A stretch of DNA of 64,000 bases. It comes from Dyella sp. C9 (GTDB taxonomy: Bacteria > Pseudomonadota > Gammaproteobacteria > Xanthomonadales > Rhodanobacteraceae). The position numbers and the translations under genes are program-made. The DNA is taken from assembly GCF_003332825.1 (NCBI RefSeq), contig NZ_QIRF01000020.1, forward strand, positions 1 to 64,000. Direction: 5' to 3'. How positions within the stretch are numbered: position 1 is the first letter of the stretch; each line of letters starts with the position of its first letter. Below, piece after piece: positions 17,599 through 27,344 of this stretch. Under the pieces are notes generated by a model. It was not told the DNA's origin. It did no database searches and worked only from the letters and a program-made list of their open reading frames with translations.

Positions 17599-18806
17599 GC
17601 GACACGCGCCAGCGCCTGGCGATACTGGGGTCCACCGGCTCCATCGGTACCAGCACGCTGGACGTGGTGGCGCGGCATCCGGATCGCTTCGCGGTGTTTG
17701 CGCTGACCGCGCATCGCAGCGTGGACCGGCTCTATGATCAGTGCGTGGCCTTCCGGCCCGCCGTTGCGGTGGTGGGTGGTCCGGACGATGCGGCCTCGCT
17801 GCAGCAACGCCTGAGAGCGGCCGGACTGGCCACCGAGGTGTGGCATGGGCCTGCCGCCCTGTGCGCGGTGGTGCGCGCAGCCGAATGCGATACCGTCGTT
17901 GCTGCCATCGTGGGGGCGGCGGGGCTTGCTTCGTCGCTGGCCGCGGCGGAGGCGGGGCGTCGCATCCTGCTGGCCAACAAGGAGGCACTGGTGATGTCCG
18001 GCGCGCTGTTCATGCGCACCGTGGCCGCGCATGGCGCGACGCTGCTGCCGCTGGACAGCGAGCACAACGCGATCTTCCAGTGCCTGGCCAACGGCTCCGC
18101 CCGCGGTGCGGGCGTGGAGCGACTGATCCTCACCGCTTCCGGTGGGCCATTCCTGCACCGCGCACTGGACAGCCTGCATGAGGTCACCCCGGACGAGGCC
18201 TGCGCCCATCCCAACTGGGTCATGGGCCGCAAGATCTCGGTCGATTCGGCCACCATGATGAACAAGGCGCTGGAGGTGATCGAGGCGCGCTGGCTGTTCG
18301 ACATGGCGCCGGAGCGGATCGAGGTGGTGATCCATCCTCAGAGCGTGATCCACTCCATGGTGGCCTATGCCGACCAGTCGGTGCTCGCGCAGCTGGGCAA
18401 TCCAGACATGCGCACGCCGATCGCGCACGCGCTGGCCTATCCCGCACGCATCGATTCGGGGGTGGCGCCGCTGGATCTCGCGCGCATGTCCAGCCTGAGC
18501 TTCGAGACGCCGGATCTCGCGCGCTTTCCTTGCCTGCGGCTTGGGCTCGACGTGCTGCGTTCGGGTTGCGCCGCCAGTGTCACGCTGAATGCCGCCAATG
18601 AAGTCGCGGTCGATGCCTTCCTGCGTGGCAGGTTGCGCTTCACGGCCATTGGCCAGGTAGTGGAAGAGGTGCTGCAGCGCCTGCCGGCGACGGCGGCGGC
18701 GCATCTGGACGATATCCTCGCGGCTGATGCGCTCGCGCGCTGCGCCGCGGAACAGGTCATTCAACGCCTGCCAGTGCCTGGCGCACGCCAGGCGGCGGTC
18801 CATTAG
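17595..18806 (+). CDS. dxr: 1-Deoxy-D-xylulose-5-phosphate reductoisomerase
   Basis: NADPH enzyme making MEP from DXP, second step of the pathway. The ATG at 17595 overlaps the ispH stop and gives 403 residues, the normal length; the open frame further up lies within ispH and is a shadow. NADPH fingerprint [14 protein letters not shown] (from residue 11), metal/substrate motifs [40 protein letters not shown] and [14 protein letters not shown] are intact, as is [12 protein letters not shown]. Nine bases separate it from ispA. Confidence 0.97.
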   Translation: MSDTRQRLAILGSTGSIGTSTLDVVARHPDRFAVFALTAHRSVDRLYDQCVAFRPAVAVVGGPDDAASLQQRLRAAGLATEVWHGPAALCAVVRAAECDTVVAAIVGAAGLASSLAAAEAGRRILLANKEALVMSGALFMRTVAAHGATLLPLDSEHNAIFQCLANGSARGAGVERLILTASGGPFLHRALDSLHEVTPDEACAHPNWVMGRKISVDSATMMNKALEVIEARWLFDMAPERIEVVIHPQSVIHSMVAYADQSVLAQLGNPDMRTPIAHALAYPARIDSGVAPLDLARMSSLSFETPDLARFPCLRLGLDVLRSGCAASVTLNAANEVAVDAFLRGRLRFTAIGQVVEEVLQRLPATAAAHLDDILAADALARCAAEQVIQRLPVPGARQAAVH

Positions 18807-18815
18807 GAGATATTC

Positions 18816-19754
18816 GTGAGCGAAGCCATCCCGTTGTGGTCAGCATCGTCGGTAGCCGCGTCACCGCCGGAGCCGCTGGACAGCTGGATGCCACGCATCA
18901 TGGAGCGTACCGAGCGTGCGCTGGAGCGTTGCCTGCCCGGAGTGGAGGCGGTGCCGGCGACCCTGCACGAGGCCATGCGCTACGCGACCCTTGGCGGCGG
19001 CAAGCGCCTGCGCGCGCTGCTGTGCCATGCCGCCGGTGAGCTGGTGGATGCGGATCCGGCAGTGCTGGATGGTGCGGCGAGCGCCATCGAGATGATCCAT
19101 GCGTATTCGCTGGTGCATGACGATTTGCCGGCGATGGACAACGACCTGCTGCGGCGCGGCCAGCCCACCGTGCACGTGCGCTACGGTGAGGCGGTGGCGA
19201 TCCTGGTCGGTGATGGGCTGCAGGCACAGGCGTTCGTGGTGATCGGGAGTCTGGCGGCCCCGGCTGCGCAGCGCGTGAGCCTGTTGCAGGAGTTGGCGCA
19301 TGCCAGCAGTTCGCTGGGGCTGGTGGGTGGGCAGGCGATCGACCTGGCCAGCGTGGGGGTGGCATTGCCACGCGAGGAGCTGGAACGCATGCATCGCATG
19401 AAGACCGGTGCCTTGCTGCGCGCAGCGGTGTTCATGGGGGCTCACTGCGGGTCGACGCCACTGGATACCGGACTGCGGCTCGCGCTGGACGAATACCAGC
19501 GCTCGGTGGGCCTCGCCTTCCAGGTGGTGGACGACGTGCTGGATGTCACCACCGACGCCGCCACGCTGGGCAAGACCCCCGGCAAGGACGCGCAGGACCA
19601 TAAGCCGACCTACGTGTCGCTGCTGGGTCTGGACGCCTCGCGTGCACTCGCTGAGCAGCTGTGCGAGCGGGCTCGCGCGGCAGTGGCGCCGCTGGGGGCG
19701 CGCGCGGCGCACCTCGATGCACTTGCCGACATGGTGGTGCACCGCGTCCGCTGA
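18816..19754 (+). CDS. ispA: Farnesyl diphosphate synthase
   Basis: Short-chain trans-prenyltransferase that joins IPP to DMAPP and GPP. 312 residues, GTG start at 18816 after an AGGAGATATTC ribosome-binding site. First Asp-rich motif DDLPAMD at 101-107, second DDVLD at 238-242, and GGGKRLRALL near 59. The residues before the first motif, HAYSLVHDD, match those of E. coli IspA, the arrangement that stops chain growth at C15, so farnesyl diphosphate is the expected product. That is the substrate of the squalene synthase encoded at 27341-28504. Last gene of the dxs operon; it runs into the convergent copD after about 56 bases. Confidence 0.94.
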   Translation: MSEAIPLWSASSVAASPPEPLDSWMPRIMERTERALERCLPGVEAVPATLHEAMRYATLGGGKRLRALLCHAAGELVDADPAVLDGAASAIEMIHAYSLVHDDLPAMDNDLLRRGQPTVHVRYGEAVAILVGDGLQAQAFVVIGSLAAPAAQRVSLLQELAHASSSLGLVGGQAIDLASVGVALPREELERMHRMKTGALLRAAVFMGAHCGSTPLDTGLRLALDEYQRSVGLAFQVVDDVLDVTTDAATLGKTPGKDAQDHKPTYVSLLGLDASRALAEQLCERARAAVAPLGARAAHLDALADMVVHRVR

Positions 19755-19810
19755 GGTGGTGGCGGCTGGAGCCCATTCGCGATTTCCAGGTGGAGGTCGC
19801 GGGCAGTCGC

Positions 19811-21466
19811 TCAGGCTTCGCGGTACCAGAGCAGGATCACGCCGATCAGCATGAAGCACAGCGGCCACACATAGCCGGCGATGCGCCCGCCGCGGCCGGG
19901 CAGGCGCAACTCCAGCCAGCGTGCCCAGCCCGCGGCAACGCCGGCCAGCGCCAGCGGAGTGTGCGTCAGCTCGATCAGCATCTGGTCCTTGACGTTGGAA
20001 ATCTGGTGGCTGTGGGTGAGCAGCATTCCGCCGCCGATGGCGACCAGCAGCGGAAACACCAAGGCCGCGCGCGGGCTGCGCAACCGTCCGGTTCGAACCG
20101 CCCATTCGAACGCGCCGAACAGGATGATCAGCAGCACGAAGAAGCGGTGCTGCGTCACCTCCACGTCGCGCCATGCGGCCCACCAGCCTTCCTGGCCAAG
20201 CGGCCATACCTCCGGGTCGGAGCGCACCAGCAGGAAGCCGGCCATCAGCAGGAACAGCAATGGCCAGTGCCTGGCCCATCCCACGCCTGCGCGGCTGAGC
20301 AGGGCAAGCAGGCCGATCAGCAGGACGAAGATGCCGGCCCAGTGGTGGTTGTACTCGGACCACGCGATGTCCTCCGCATTGCGTGGCGGCAACACGCCCG
20401 AGCCCGGCACGGTGGCGGCCTGCACCGCCTGGTGAGTGCGCTGCGCCTCTTGGTCCAGTTGCGTCTGCAGTTGGGAGATCGCCAGCGTATCGTGGTCGGG
20501 TGAGCTGAGCCGGGGCCATGCCGGTGCGTTGCGGACGGCAATCTCGTGCAGGCTGACGCGGTCCACGGTGAGGTCGATGGCCGGCGGCACCGAGGTGAGC
20601 GAGGCGGCGGCAAAGAAAATGGTGAAGCCGATGCCGATCTCCACTTCGGCGAAGCGGCGCATGCGCAATACCTGCGCCGTTTCACCCCTGCGCAGGCGTT
20701 CGGTCACGCGGAAGTTGCCGAAGCCCAGGGCCAGCAGGGCGAGGAACATGGCGATCTTGGCGCCCACCATGACGCCGTAGGCGGTGCCGTAGAAGCCCTG
20801 CGCGTCGCCGATGTAGAACACGCACATGGTCACGCCGGAAAGCAGGATGCAGGCCACGCCCGCCATCGAGATGCGCGAAAAGCGCGTGCCGACCTGGCGC
20901 AGCCCTTGCGGATCGTCCAGGTAGTGCAGCACCAGCACGAAGCTGGGAATCGCACCGACCCAGATCGCGGCGCCAAACTGGTGCAGCCCTTCGATCAGCA
21001 TCAGCAGGGTGTTGTCGCCCAGGCGTGCATAGGCGTGCGTGGTCATGGTGGCTGCGGCCAGTTCGAGCAGTGCCAACAGCACCAAGGCCAGTCGAGCGAT
21101 CGGTTGGTCGAGTACGCGCGGATGCAGGCCGGCCAGGATGAGCAGTGCACACAGCATCTTCGCCGCGCCCGACAGGGCAAACGATGCCTGCAGTACGTTG
21201 CCCAGCGGCAGGTCCACCGTAGCCATCAATACGGAAACCTGCAGTGCAGTGGTGGCCAGTTCGGCAAGGATCAGGCCTGCCGCGCTCCAGCGGGCAAGGC
21301 GCAGTACGCGCCGGAGCAACTGCTCGCCCTGGGCTAGCTGATTGCGCAACGGATACAGCAGCAATATCACGAAGAACAGCCCACCCAGCATCATCGACTG
21401 GGCGACAATTACCAGCCCATGCAGGATGACGCTGAGATAGCCGAAAAGATCGACAAGCAGGCTCAC
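19811..21466 (-). CDS. copD: CopD-like copper-resistance membrane protein
   Basis: Multi-span inner-membrane protein of the CopD/PcoD family, thought to work with CopC in copper uptake or tolerance. 551 residues from a GTG start. About thirteen hydrophobic segments are visible, the first being LSVILHGLVIVAQSMMLGGLFFVILLL; the segment GLHQFGAAIWVGAIPSFVLVL contains the histidine/tryptophan pattern typical of the CopD core. A long polar stretch near residues 300-370 splits the protein into an N-terminal CopD half and a C-terminal half with its own helices. It follows copC on the same strand (gap 47 bases). Its presence at the end of a hopanoid operon is unexplained. Confidence 0.82.
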   Translation of the reverse strand: MSLLVDLFGYLSVILHGLVIVAQSMMLGGLFFVILLLYPLRNQLAQGEQLLRRVLRLARWSAAGLILAELATTALQVSVLMATVDLPLGNVLQASFALSGAAKMLCALLILAGLHPRVLDQPIARLALVLLALLELAAATMTTHAYARLGDNTLLMLIEGLHQFGAAIWVGAIPSFVLVLHYLDDPQGLRQVGTRFSRISMAGVACILLSGVTMCVFYIGDAQGFYGTAYGVMVGAKIAMFLALLALGFGNFRVTERLRRGETAQVLRMRRFAEVEIGIGFTIFFAAASLTSVPPAIDLTVDRVSLHEIAVRNAPAWPRLSSPDHDTLAISQLQTQLDQEAQRTHQAVQAATVPGSGVLPPRNAEDIAWSEYNHHWAGIFVLLIGLLALLSRAGVGWARHWPLLFLLMAGFLLVRSDPEVWPLGQEGWWAAWRDVEVTQHRFFVLLIILFGAFEWAVRTGRLRSPRAALVFPLLVAIGGGMLLTHSHQISNVKDQMLIELTHTPLALAGVAAGWARWLELRLPGRGGRIAGYVWPLCFMLIGVILLWYREA

Positions 21467-21513
21467 GGAATCACCCGTCGGTCAGCGGTGGAAGGCTTGC
21501 CTCGAGGGCGTGC

Positions 21514-21888
21514 TCAGGGCGTGGCCGCGGTGACCGTGAAGGGCAGGTCGCCACGCGTGATGTGGCCATCGAGCGCCAGTGCCTGCCAGTGGATGACATA
21601 GCTGCCAGGCTTGAGTTCGGCCACGCTGTCCAGCTCATTGGGCTTGCTGGCGTCGACGCTGACCTGCAGTGTCGTGTCGTTGTGGCCGGGACCCGAGAGC
21701 ACCAGCTTGGAGCGCCCCTGGTCGATCTTGCTGTTGTACTTGAGCGTGAGTGCCAGCTTGCCTGCCGGCACGCTGCCACTGGCCTTGGGTGAGCTGTCGA
21801 CCAGGATTGCGTGGGCACTGGCGCCCAGGCTGGCCAGGGTGATCGCGGCGGCGAAGGCGGCGGTGGCAAGACGACGAAAAAGACGCAT
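21514..21888 (-). CDS. copC: CopC-like periplasmic copper-binding protein
   Basis: Small periplasmic beta-barrel protein of the CopC/YobA family. 124 residues: signal peptide MRLFRRLATAAFAAAITLASLGASA followed directly by HAILVDSSPKASG. The mature N-terminal histidine (H26) and the DGH motif (D107, H109) are the Cu(II) ligands of this family. The Met-rich Cu(I) loop of plasmid CopC is absent, so it is the Cu(II)-only type. GGAG ribosome-binding site 7 bases before the ATG. It lies 27 bases after hpnN, in line with the hopanoid genes, and is followed by copD. Confidence 0.9.
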   Translation of the reverse strand: MRLFRRLATAAFAAAITLASLGASAHAILVDSSPKASGSVPAGKLALTLKYNSKIDQGRSKLVLSGPGHNDTTLQVSVDASKPNELDSVAELKPGSYVIHWQALALDGHITRGDLPFTVTAATP

Positions 21889-21915
21889 GAACGGCTCCGG
21901 GCGGTGGAGGGGATA

Positions 21916-24528
21916 TCAGCGCTTGTCGATCGGTTTGTCGCACGGGCCGATCGAATAGAGCATGGCGGGCAGGAAGGCGAAGGTGGAGAGCAGCACCGCC
22001 AGCAGGCTCAGCAGCAGTACCAGTCCCATGCTTGCGGTGCCGGGGTGACGGGCGATGGCCAGGCTGCCGAAGGCCGTGCCAGTGGTGAGCGCGGAGAACA
22101 GGATCGCACGGGCCGTGGGTGAGCCGAGGAACAATCGCATGCCGTGGCGCCAGTTCATCACGAAATAGATGTTGAACGACACGCCCACGCCCAGCAGCAG
22201 CGGCAGCGCGATGATGTTGGCGAAGTTGATCGACAACCCGCACAGGCGCGCCAGCAGCGCGGTGAGCAGGGCCGACATCAGCAGCGTGGCGATCACCAGC
22301 CCCGCATCGCGCAGGCGACGCAGCACCAGCAACAGCACCACGCCGATCGCCAGCGTGGCCGATACGGCGGCCTGGCGGAACGCGTCGAGGATGGTGTCGG
22401 CGGCCTTGATGGTGTCCACCGCCGAGCCGGCGGCGTCCGGCGCCACCTTGTGCACGGCCTGCACGAAGTCGCGCAGGCCCTCGGTCTTCTGTGCCTTTGC
22501 GGTGGGCGTGACCTGGACGCGAACCTTGCCATCGGCGGTGAACCAGTCGCGCCGCAGGTCCTCGGGAAGGCTTTGCAGCGTGATCTTTTCCGCCGACAGT
22601 GAATCGGCCAGCTGCTTGAGCGTGTACGGCAGGAACTGCGTCAGCGCCTGGTTGGCCATCGCCATTTGCGTGTCGTTGCCCTTGGCGAGCGCGGCCAGCG
22701 CCTTGCCGATGCGCAGCAGCGGCGAATTCGCCGGCAGCTGGTTGGCCACGCTGGCGATGCTGTCGCTGGTCTCCCTGGCGGCGGCGCGCATCTCGTCGTA
22801 GCTGGGCTTGGCGGCCATTTCACCGGGGTTGAGCACGGCGAACATCAGGTCGGAGGCCTGGCTGATCTGCTCCAGCTTCTCATCCTGGTCGGTGGGTACG
22901 AAATCCACGCCCGAAACCACCTGGGCGACCTCGGGCAGGTCGTCCAGTCGCGCGCTCAGCGCCTTGGCGGAAGGCAGGTCCTTGGCGAGCGCATCCATGG
23001 TGAAGGGGTTGGTGTTGGGGTCGTCCATCAGTGAGGTGAGCGTGCGCATCGCCTCGCTGTCGGTGCGTTTGGTATGCAGCGGGTTGGCGTCGAACGGAAT
23101 GGTGATGGCGCCCCACAGTCCGGCCAGGCCCAGCACGATGAAGATGGCCAGCACCGGCTTGCGGTTGCGGCTCAGCCAGGCGTCGGCTTTGGCGCCGCCG
23201 GGTAGCGCCACCTCGGCATGCGGCGAGCCCTTTTCCAGCAGGCGCAGCAGGGCAGGCAGCACGGTCAGTGTGCACAGCAGGGCCAGCAGCATGCCGACGC
23301 CGGCGATGATGCCCAGCTCGGCCACGCCGGTGAAATCGGTGGGCGCAAACGCGAGGAAGCCGCAGGCGGTGGCCAGCGCGGCCAGGCCGATCTGGCTGAC
23401 CACGCGATTGGCGGTTTCATGCAGTGAGTCGTCGAAAGTGCGGTCGCTGTACTGGCGCGCGTGCAGGCGTACGCCGAACTGGATGCCGAAGTCGACGGCC
23501 AGGCCGACGAACAGCACCGCAAAGGCGACCGATATCAGGTTGAGTCGTCCCACGGCGATGGACGCAAAGCCGAGCGTGTAGATCAGGCCGACCACCAGCG
23601 TGATCAGCACCGGCACGATCAGTCGCCACGAGCCCAGCGCAAGCACCAGCCAGAACACCAGCAGCAGGCTGCTGCCCAGTGCAATCGGGCCGGCGCGGTC
23701 GGTGAGCGACGCGAACTCTTCGTCGGCGAGCGGCACCGAGCCAGTGTAGTTCACGCGCACACGGCCGGACTTCACCCCGGGCAGTTCCTGCGCCAGTTTC
23801 ATCATCGCCTCGGTGGCCACCTGGCCAGGCTCCAGTGCGCGGTGATCGAGCACGGGATGGATCAGCACGAACTCCTGCCCGCCACTGGCGCTCACCAGGT
23901 TGGGGGTGAGCAGGGCCTGCCACGACAACGGCACGGCATGGCCGGCAACGGCGTCTTCGATGGTCTGGGCGACATTGCCCAGGGCCGCGTCGTAGGAGGA
24001 CAGGTCCTTCGCCATGCCATGGCGAACGCCCTCGACCATCAGGTCGACACCCTTGAACAGGCCGCGGGCGGACGGGTCGGTGGCCAGCGGTCCGAGCAGC
24101 GGCTGCGCCTGCAGCATGCTGTCCAGCGTGTTGTTCAGTTCGTCCTGCGGCAACAGCAGCAGGCCTTCGCGATTGAGGAACGGGCTGATGCCGGGCGTGG
24201 ACGAGGAGTGAAAGTGTTCCTTGTCCTGCAGCAGTTTTTCGTTCAACGCCTGCGCGGCAATGCGCGCCTCTTCTGCCGTGGGTGCGCGCACCACCGCCGT
24301 AAGCGTGTCGCTGAACTGCGGGAACTGTTTCGCGAACGCCATGCTCTGCTGCCGCCAGGGCAGTTGTGCGGAGAACAGGTGGTCGGCGTCCGTGTCGATG
24401 CTCAGGCGGGTGGAGGCGCCATACAAGCTCACCGCAGTGACCAGGGCGGCCAGTGCCAGCACGATGAAGTGGTAATGGCCGCTTCGGTCGACCAGCCACA
24501 CCAGGCCTTTCTGGATCGCTCGGAACAC
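21916..24528 (-). CDS. hpnN: Hopanoid-transporting RND protein HpnN
   Basis: RND/MMPL-superfamily transporter needed in other bacteria to move hopanoids to the outer membrane. 870 residues from a GTG with an AGGAG site. Layout: one N-terminal helix (HYHFIVLALAALVTAVSLYGA), a large periplasmic loop (about 45-270), five helices, helix 7 near 450 (KPVLAIFIVLGLAGLWGAI), a second periplasmic loop and five C-terminal helices with LPLLLGVGVSFNIYFVMNWR. The conserved VLFVGLAVDFGIQFGVRLH block of the sterol-sensing-type core is clear. It lies between hpnG and copC in a same-strand series that begins with squalene synthase. Confidence 0.93.
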   Translation of the reverse strand: MFRAIQKGLVWLVDRSGHYHFIVLALAALVTAVSLYGASTRLSIDTDADHLFSAQLPWRQQSMAFAKQFPQFSDTLTAVVRAPTAEEARIAAQALNEKLLQDKEHFHSSSTPGISPFLNREGLLLLPQDELNNTLDSMLQAQPLLGPLATDPSARGLFKGVDLMVEGVRHGMAKDLSSYDAALGNVAQTIEDAVAGHAVPLSWQALLTPNLVSASGGQEFVLIHPVLDHRALEPGQVATEAMMKLAQELPGVKSGRVRVNYTGSVPLADEEFASLTDRAGPIALGSSLLLVFWLVLALGSWRLIVPVLITLVVGLIYTLGFASIAVGRLNLISVAFAVLFVGLAVDFGIQFGVRLHARQYSDRTFDDSLHETANRVVSQIGLAALATACGFLAFAPTDFTGVAELGIIAGVGMLLALLCTLTVLPALLRLLEKGSPHAEVALPGGAKADAWLSRNRKPVLAIFIVLGLAGLWGAITIPFDANPLHTKRTDSEAMRTLTSLMDDPNTNPFTMDALAKDLPSAKALSARLDDLPEVAQVVSGVDFVPTDQDEKLEQISQASDLMFAVLNPGEMAAKPSYDEMRAAARETSDSIASVANQLPANSPLLRIGKALAALAKGNDTQMAMANQALTQFLPYTLKQLADSLSAEKITLQSLPEDLRRDWFTADGKVRVQVTPTAKAQKTEGLRDFVQAVHKVAPDAAGSAVDTIKAADTILDAFRQAAVSATLAIGVVLLLVLRRLRDAGLVIATLLMSALLTALLARLCGLSINFANIIALPLLLGVGVSFNIYFVMNWRHGMRLFLGSPTARAILFSALTTGTAFGSLAIARHPGTASMGLVLLLSLLAVLLSTFAFLPAMLYSIGPCDKPIDKR

Positions 24529-24606
24529 GCGGTGATATCTCCTGGCTTCGAAACGCCCGGCCGTACGTCGAGGCCGAGCCTGACATCCGCAATCACGCGG
24601 TCAAGG

Positions 24607-25344
24607 TTAGCAGGGCCCGGACGGTTCGTGCCCCAGTTGGTGTCCGGCAGCGCCTGCTGCGTCGCGCAGCGCACGGGTGGCCTTGCCCATGCGCGTGGCA
24701 AGGCCGGGCAGGCTGGCCAGCAGGCCGGGATGGCGCCCCAGTGCGGCGAGCAGGGCCATGGGGCGCGGGCGTCCCCAGGTGTCGATGCCTGCCTGCAGCG
24801 CCGCCGGCACGTCGTCATGGTGTTCGTCGACGATGGCGCGAAGGACGATGAATGGCAGCCCGTGCTCCGTCGCAACGGCGGCTACGGCGGCGCTCTCCAT
24901 GTCCACGGCAACCGCCATGTGGCGGTCGCGCATGGCCGTCTTCTCATGCGCGCCCAGCACGGGGGTATCGGCGCTCAACAGGATGCCGTGGGTCAACACG
25001 GGCCACTGCGTGCCCGCCAGTTGCGCGCCCAGGGTGGTGTGCCAGGCAGGGGAAGGTTGGTAGTCCCGTCCCTGTGCGTCGATTACCAGTGAAGGGCAAA
25101 ACAGCGTGCCGTTGCGCAGGCCGGGCGCCAGGGCGCCGGCGACGCCAAATGCCACCAGCGCCTTCGCGCCGGCATCGAGCAGGGCCAGTGCGCCGCGCCG
25201 CGCCGCCGGCGGCCCCATGCCGCTCAGGTAGAGCAGGCCGCCGTCACGCAGCGGCGTGCACTGTCCCGGTGGCACGGCACGATCCGCCAGTGCTCTCGCC
25301 TCGGAGGACAGGGCGGTGACGATGCCGACCGGTTGGGCGTTCAC
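24607..25344 (-). CDS. hpnG: Hopanoid-associated nucleosidase/phosphorylase HpnG
   Basis: Purine-nucleoside-phosphorylase-like enzyme that removes adenine from adenosylhopane, leaving a ribosyl hopane. The GTG at 25344 overlaps the stop of the cyclase gene (GTGA), giving 245 residues; the open frame further upstream is a shadow of the cyclase. Visible features: VGIVTALSSEARAL at the N terminus, LYLSGMGPPAARRGA, a FGVAGALAP glycine loop and VDMESAAVAAVATEHGLPF, the ribose/purine-binding block of the nucleosidase superfamily. Acts after HpnH, encoded at 36775. Confidence 0.92.
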   Translation of the reverse strand: MNAQPVGIVTALSSEARALADRAVPPGQCTPLRDGGLLYLSGMGPPAARRGALALLDAGAKALVAFGVAGALAPGLRNGTLFCPSLVIDAQGRDYQPSPAWHTTLGAQLAGTQWPVLTHGILLSADTPVLGAHEKTAMRDRHMAVAVDMESAAVAAVATEHGLPFIVLRAIVDEHHDDVPAALQAGIDTWGRPRPMALLAALGRHPGLLASLPGLATRMGKATRALRDAAGAAGHQLGHEPSGPC

Positions 25345-27344
25345 CCGATCGCCTGCGGGGGTGCTTCGGCGCTCAGTTGGCGATAGCGCGCCAGGGCCCA
25401 CAAGGGGAAGTAGGCGGTGTAGCCGTGGTACTTCAGGAAGAACACGCGAGGAAAGCCCGGCGCGTTGAAACTGGGGTGATGCCACAGTCCCGCCTCGGGT
25501 TCGCCTGGCGCCTGCTGGTCGTCCAGCAGCCATCGGATGCCTCGTTGCACCGACTCGCTGGCGTGTTCGCCGGCGGCCAGCAGGCCGAGCACGGCCCAGG
25601 CCGTGCTGTGCGGTGTGCTGACTCCGCCATTGCGGCCCCGCAGCGAAGCATCGAAATAGCTGTCGTTGGTTTCCCCCCAGCCGCCATCGGCATGCTGCCG
25701 CTCGCGTAGCCAATCGACCGACTTGCGGATCCATGGCTGCTGCATGTCCTCGCCCACCAGGGCCAGGCCTGCGAGCACCGACCAGGTGCCGTAGATGTAA
25801 TTGGTGCCCCAGCGCCCCCAGTACGAGCCATCCGTGAGTTGGGCCTGTCGGAGATAGGCGATGCAGCGGGCAATGGCGTGGCGGTCCTGTTCGCGGCCCA
25901 GCACGCCCAGGAAAGCCAGCACGCGCCCTGAGACATCCTCCGTGGGCGGATCGAGCATGGCACCGTGGTCGGCGAACGGAATCTCGTTGATGTGGTAGTG
26001 CGTGTTGTTGCGGTCGAACGCGGCAAAGCCGCCATTGGCCGACTGCATGCCGACCAGCCAGTCGGCGGCACGCTCGATGCGTTCGCGATACGCGCCATCG
26101 CGCGTGGTGCCGCGCGTGGCGACATGCAGCAGGCCGGCGACCACGGCGGTGTCATCGAGGTCAGGGTAATATGCATTCGCGTACTGGAAGGCCCAGCCAC
26201 CGGGCGCCAGGTCGGGCGCCTGTGCCGCCCAGTCGCCCTTGAGTTCGAGTTCCTGCAGGGGTGTCAGCCAGTCAAAGGCCTTTTGCACGGCGGCCTGCGT
26301 GACGGCGTCGCCCGAGGCGCGCAGCAGGGCCATCGCGGCCCAGCCGGTGTCCCATACGGGCGATACGCAGGGCTGGCAGAACGCGGTTCCGTCCTCGCGA
26401 TGCACGATCAGCTTCTGCAGTGAGCGCAGGCAGGTCGCGCGTGCCGGGTCGTCCTTCGCATAGCCGAGCAGGTCCATGGCCTCGAGCGCATTCACCATCG
26501 GCGGAAAGATGGCGCCCAGGCCGTCCTCGCCATTGAGGCGGGGCAGGAACCATTGCTCGGCCCTGCGGATCGCCTTGCGGCGAAGTGCGGCGGGAACCAG
26601 TGGATCGCAGGCTCGCCCGATCTTGTCCAGCAGCAGGAACAGCCGGCTGACCCGCGTGGTGCTGCTGAAATACTGGCGTTCCAGTTCGGGTGGCGTGACG
26701 AACAGTTCGACAATGCCGATGTTGCGCGGATTCTTCGCGCGGGCCTTGAGCGAGCAAAGGATGAACAGCGGAACCATGGTGGCGCGTGCCCAGTACGACA
26801 CCTTGTCCAGGTGGAACGGGGCCCAGCGCGGAAACAGCATGATTTCCACCGGTACATAGGGCGTGGCGCGCCATGGCACCTGGCCGAACATGGCCAGCAG
26901 GATGCGCGTGAACACGTTGGCTTTTGCGGCGCCGCCCAGGGCGAGGATTGCCTCTCTCGCACGGCGCATGTGGGGTGCCGCGGGGTCGTCGCCGGCTGCT
27001 TTCAGTGCGTAGTACGCCTTCACCGTGCATGAGATGTCGAGCGCGCCATCGTGATACAGCGGCCAGCCGCCATGCGTGTCCGTGCGCTGCTTGAGGCGGA
27101 TATAGCGAGCCAGTTTCTCCTGCAGCACGTCATCGATCTCGTCGATGAAATGCATCATCAGGATGTATTCGGAAGAAATGGTGCAGTCCGTTTCGAACTC
27201 GAAGCACCAATGCCCGTCCTCGCGCTGTCGCGCGAGCAGGGCGAGCCGGGCACGCTCGATGGCCTGGTCCAGGCGGGTGTCGCGGGCCTGCGTTCGGTGC
27301 TCGTCCAGGGTGGCGGCATCATCCATGGAGGAGCCTTGGGTCAT
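25341..27344 (-). CDS. shc: Squalene-hopene cyclase
   Basis: Membrane-associated triterpene cyclase (HpnF) that folds squalene into hopene and hopanol. 667 residues from the ATG at 27344, which overlaps the squalene synthase stop (ATGA); a second ATG at 27326 is possible. The catalytic acid motif DLDDTAV lies at 395-401, and several QW-type repeats are visible (GGWAFQYAN, ADGGWGETNDSY, SANGGFAAFDRNN, TDGSYWGRWGTNYIYGTW). The C-terminal FFLKYHGYTAYFPLWALARY is typical. Coupled on both sides: sqs upstream and hpnG downstream overlap by 4 bases. Confidence 0.97.
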   Translation of the reverse strand: MTQGSSMDDAATLDEHRTQARDTRLDQAIERARLALLARQREDGHWCFEFETDCTISSEYILMMHFIDEIDDVLQEKLARYIRLKQRTDTHGGWPLYHDGALDISCTVKAYYALKAAGDDPAAPHMRRAREAILALGGAAKANVFTRILLAMFGQVPWRATPYVPVEIMLFPRWAPFHLDKVSYWARATMVPLFILCSLKARAKNPRNIGIVELFVTPPELERQYFSSTTRVSRLFLLLDKIGRACDPLVPAALRRKAIRRAEQWFLPRLNGEDGLGAIFPPMVNALEAMDLLGYAKDDPARATCLRSLQKLIVHREDGTAFCQPCVSPVWDTGWAAMALLRASGDAVTQAAVQKAFDWLTPLQELELKGDWAAQAPDLAPGGWAFQYANAYYPDLDDTAVVAGLLHVATRGTTRDGAYRERIERAADWLVGMQSANGGFAAFDRNNTHYHINEIPFADHGAMLDPPTEDVSGRVLAFLGVLGREQDRHAIARCIAYLRQAQLTDGSYWGRWGTNYIYGTWSVLAGLALVGEDMQQPWIRKSVDWLRERQHADGGWGETNDSYFDASLRGRNGGVSTPHSTAWAVLGLLAAGEHASESVQRGIRWLLDDQQAPGEPEAGLWHHPSFNAPGFPRVFFLKYHGYTAYFPLWALARYRQLSAEAPPQAIG

